From Candidatus Saccharibacteria bacterium UBA5170 (GTDB taxonomy: Bacteria; Patescibacteriota; Saccharimonadia; Saccharimonadales; Saccharimonadaceae): a DNA stretch of 5,932 nt. The translations under genes were made by a program, and so were the position numbers. The stretch covers positions 155,890-161,821 of the forward strand of contig DHWY01000003.1 in NCBI GenBank assembly GCA_002413425.1, in the 5' to 3' direction. Positions 5,681 to 5,932 of this stretch are shown here, one piece after another. Under the pieces are notes generated by a model, which was not told where the DNA came from, searched no databases, and was given only the letters and a program-made list of their open reading frames with translations. The first letter of the stretch is position 1, and each line of letters begins with the position of its first letter.

Positions 5681-5700
5681 TAGGTAATTATAATGTCCTA
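5681..5700. repeat. 20-bp inverted repeat centred on the -10 box (candidate operator)
   Basis: The left arm TAGGTAATTA and the reverse complement of the right arm (TAGGACATTA) agree at 8 of 10 positions, giving TAGG-2-ATTA / TAAT-2-CCTA with no spacer. The dyad centre falls inside the minus-strand TATAAT, so a dimeric repressor bound here would block the DUF3494-sortase promoter. This is seen directly as sequence symmetry; the operator role is inference. AT-rich DNA gives some such symmetry by chance, though the GG/CC ends make this less trivial. Confidence 0.45.
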
Positions 5701-5718
5701 ATGCTTTAATACTATCAA
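5687..5718 (-). promoter_or_regulatory. Candidate promoter of the DUF3494-sortase operon
   Basis: On the minus strand a perfect TATAAT lies at 5692-5687, with transcription expected near 5680, about 20 bases before the ATG. TTGATA (5718-5713) is the best -35 box, but it is 20 bases from TATAAT, longer than usual; it is 17 bases from the overlapping CATTAT. Either the spacing is unusual or the -35 contribution is weak. The whole region is AT-rich. Confidence 0.55.
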
Positions 5719-5787
5719 TAGAGACATGTTTAAGCAAATGATTATTGTATATACAGATTGGGTGATAGATTAATGTCTTGGGTAAAT

Positions 5788-5932
5788 TTATGCTGTGTAG
5801 CTAGGTACGGGAGGTAAACCAGGGGTGGGAGGTAAGGTGCCGCCGTTATTCCATTGCGAGCTATCAAACGCCAGCCACGCCGTCCATACGATTGGTATAA
5901 AAATAGCCAGTAGAACGAACCAGCCTTCTTTG
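5788..5932 (-). CDS. C-terminal part of an unidentified membrane protein (partial)
   Basis: Reading the minus strand from the window edge gives 47 codons ending in TAA (5788-5790). The fragment begins KEGWFVLLAIFIPIVW, a membrane helix rich in tryptophan and aromatics, continues TAWLAFDSSQWNNGG, and ends in a proline-rich tail with a near repeat, TLPPTPG then LPPVPSYTA. The helix-plus-proline-tail pattern and an uninterrupted frame make it a likely real gene end, but no family can be recognised from this piece. It lies 126 bases upstream of the DUF3494 start on the same strand, with a separate promoter between them and no clear hairpin terminator. The start lies beyond the window. Confidence 0.6.
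   Translation of the reverse strand, partial: KEGWFVLLAIFIPIVWTAWLAFDSSQWNNGGTLPPTPGLPPVPSYTA

Noticed and set aside
5810..5932. Strong-looking GGAGGT motifs on the plus strand followed by an open GTG frame to the window end.
   Set aside because: The two GGAGGT copies are the reverse complement of the proline-rich codons of the minus-strand gene. The plus-strand frame has no recognisable helix or motif, whereas the minus frame has a clear membrane helix.

Overview
The window looks like a piece of a small-genome, Gram-positive-type bacterium, most probably a member of Candidatus Saccharibacteria (TM7) or a close Patescibacteria/CPR relative. The support is circumstantial: a DUF5652 micro-membrane protein, a class F-like sortase next to a wall-anchored DUF3494 protein, very tight gene packing, and a reduced Rnf/Nqr-like flavin module. 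UGA is used as a normal stop (ends of the genes at 822, 2551 and 4062), which argues against the UGA-glycine code of Gracilibacteria/Absconditabacteria. No rRNA, tRNA, CRISPR array, insertion sequence or origin is visible.

Layout. (1) 35-309: a 67-residue DUF5652 membrane protein is followed by a 21-codon reading frame that is clearly the N-terminus of a flavodoxin (FMN-phosphate loop), stopped by TAA. The rest of that gene is absent. (2) 339-4062: an extended -10 promoter sits so close to the next ATG that the transcript should be leaderless. It opens a five-gene plus-strand operon with overlaps or gaps of at most 21 bases: PAP2-family lipid phosphatase, DUF2127 membrane protein, exported FMN-binding protein with a covalent-flavin motif, ApbE flavin transferase, and a 504-residue fusion of an RnfD/NqrB-like membrane domain with a ferredoxin-NADP reductase (FNR)-type FAD/NAD(P)H domain. 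(3) 4066-5661, minus strand: a class F-like sortase and, upstream of it in the same operon, its probable substrate, a secreted DUF3494 (ice-binding-like) protein with an FPNTG sorting signal. The two operons meet tail to tail with three bases between stop codons. (4) 5662-5787: intergenic region holding the minus-strand promoter, with a 20-bp dyad centred on its -10 box. (5) 5788-5932: the C-terminus of another minus-strand membrane protein that runs off the window.

How the genes may work together. ApbE attaches FMN covalently to the exported FMN-binding protein. The fusion protein would take electrons from NAD(P)H on its cytosolic FAD domain and pass them through its membrane domain to that extracytosolic FMN. 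The result is a minimal transmembrane flavin electron-transfer chain that lacks the other Rnf/Nqr subunits, lacks a 2Fe-2S domain, and appears to lack the covalent-FMN loop of RnfD/NqrB. This is the most interesting system in the window; its terminal acceptor and direction are unknown. The sortase/DUF3494 pair would build a cell-surface adhesin or environment-contact protein.
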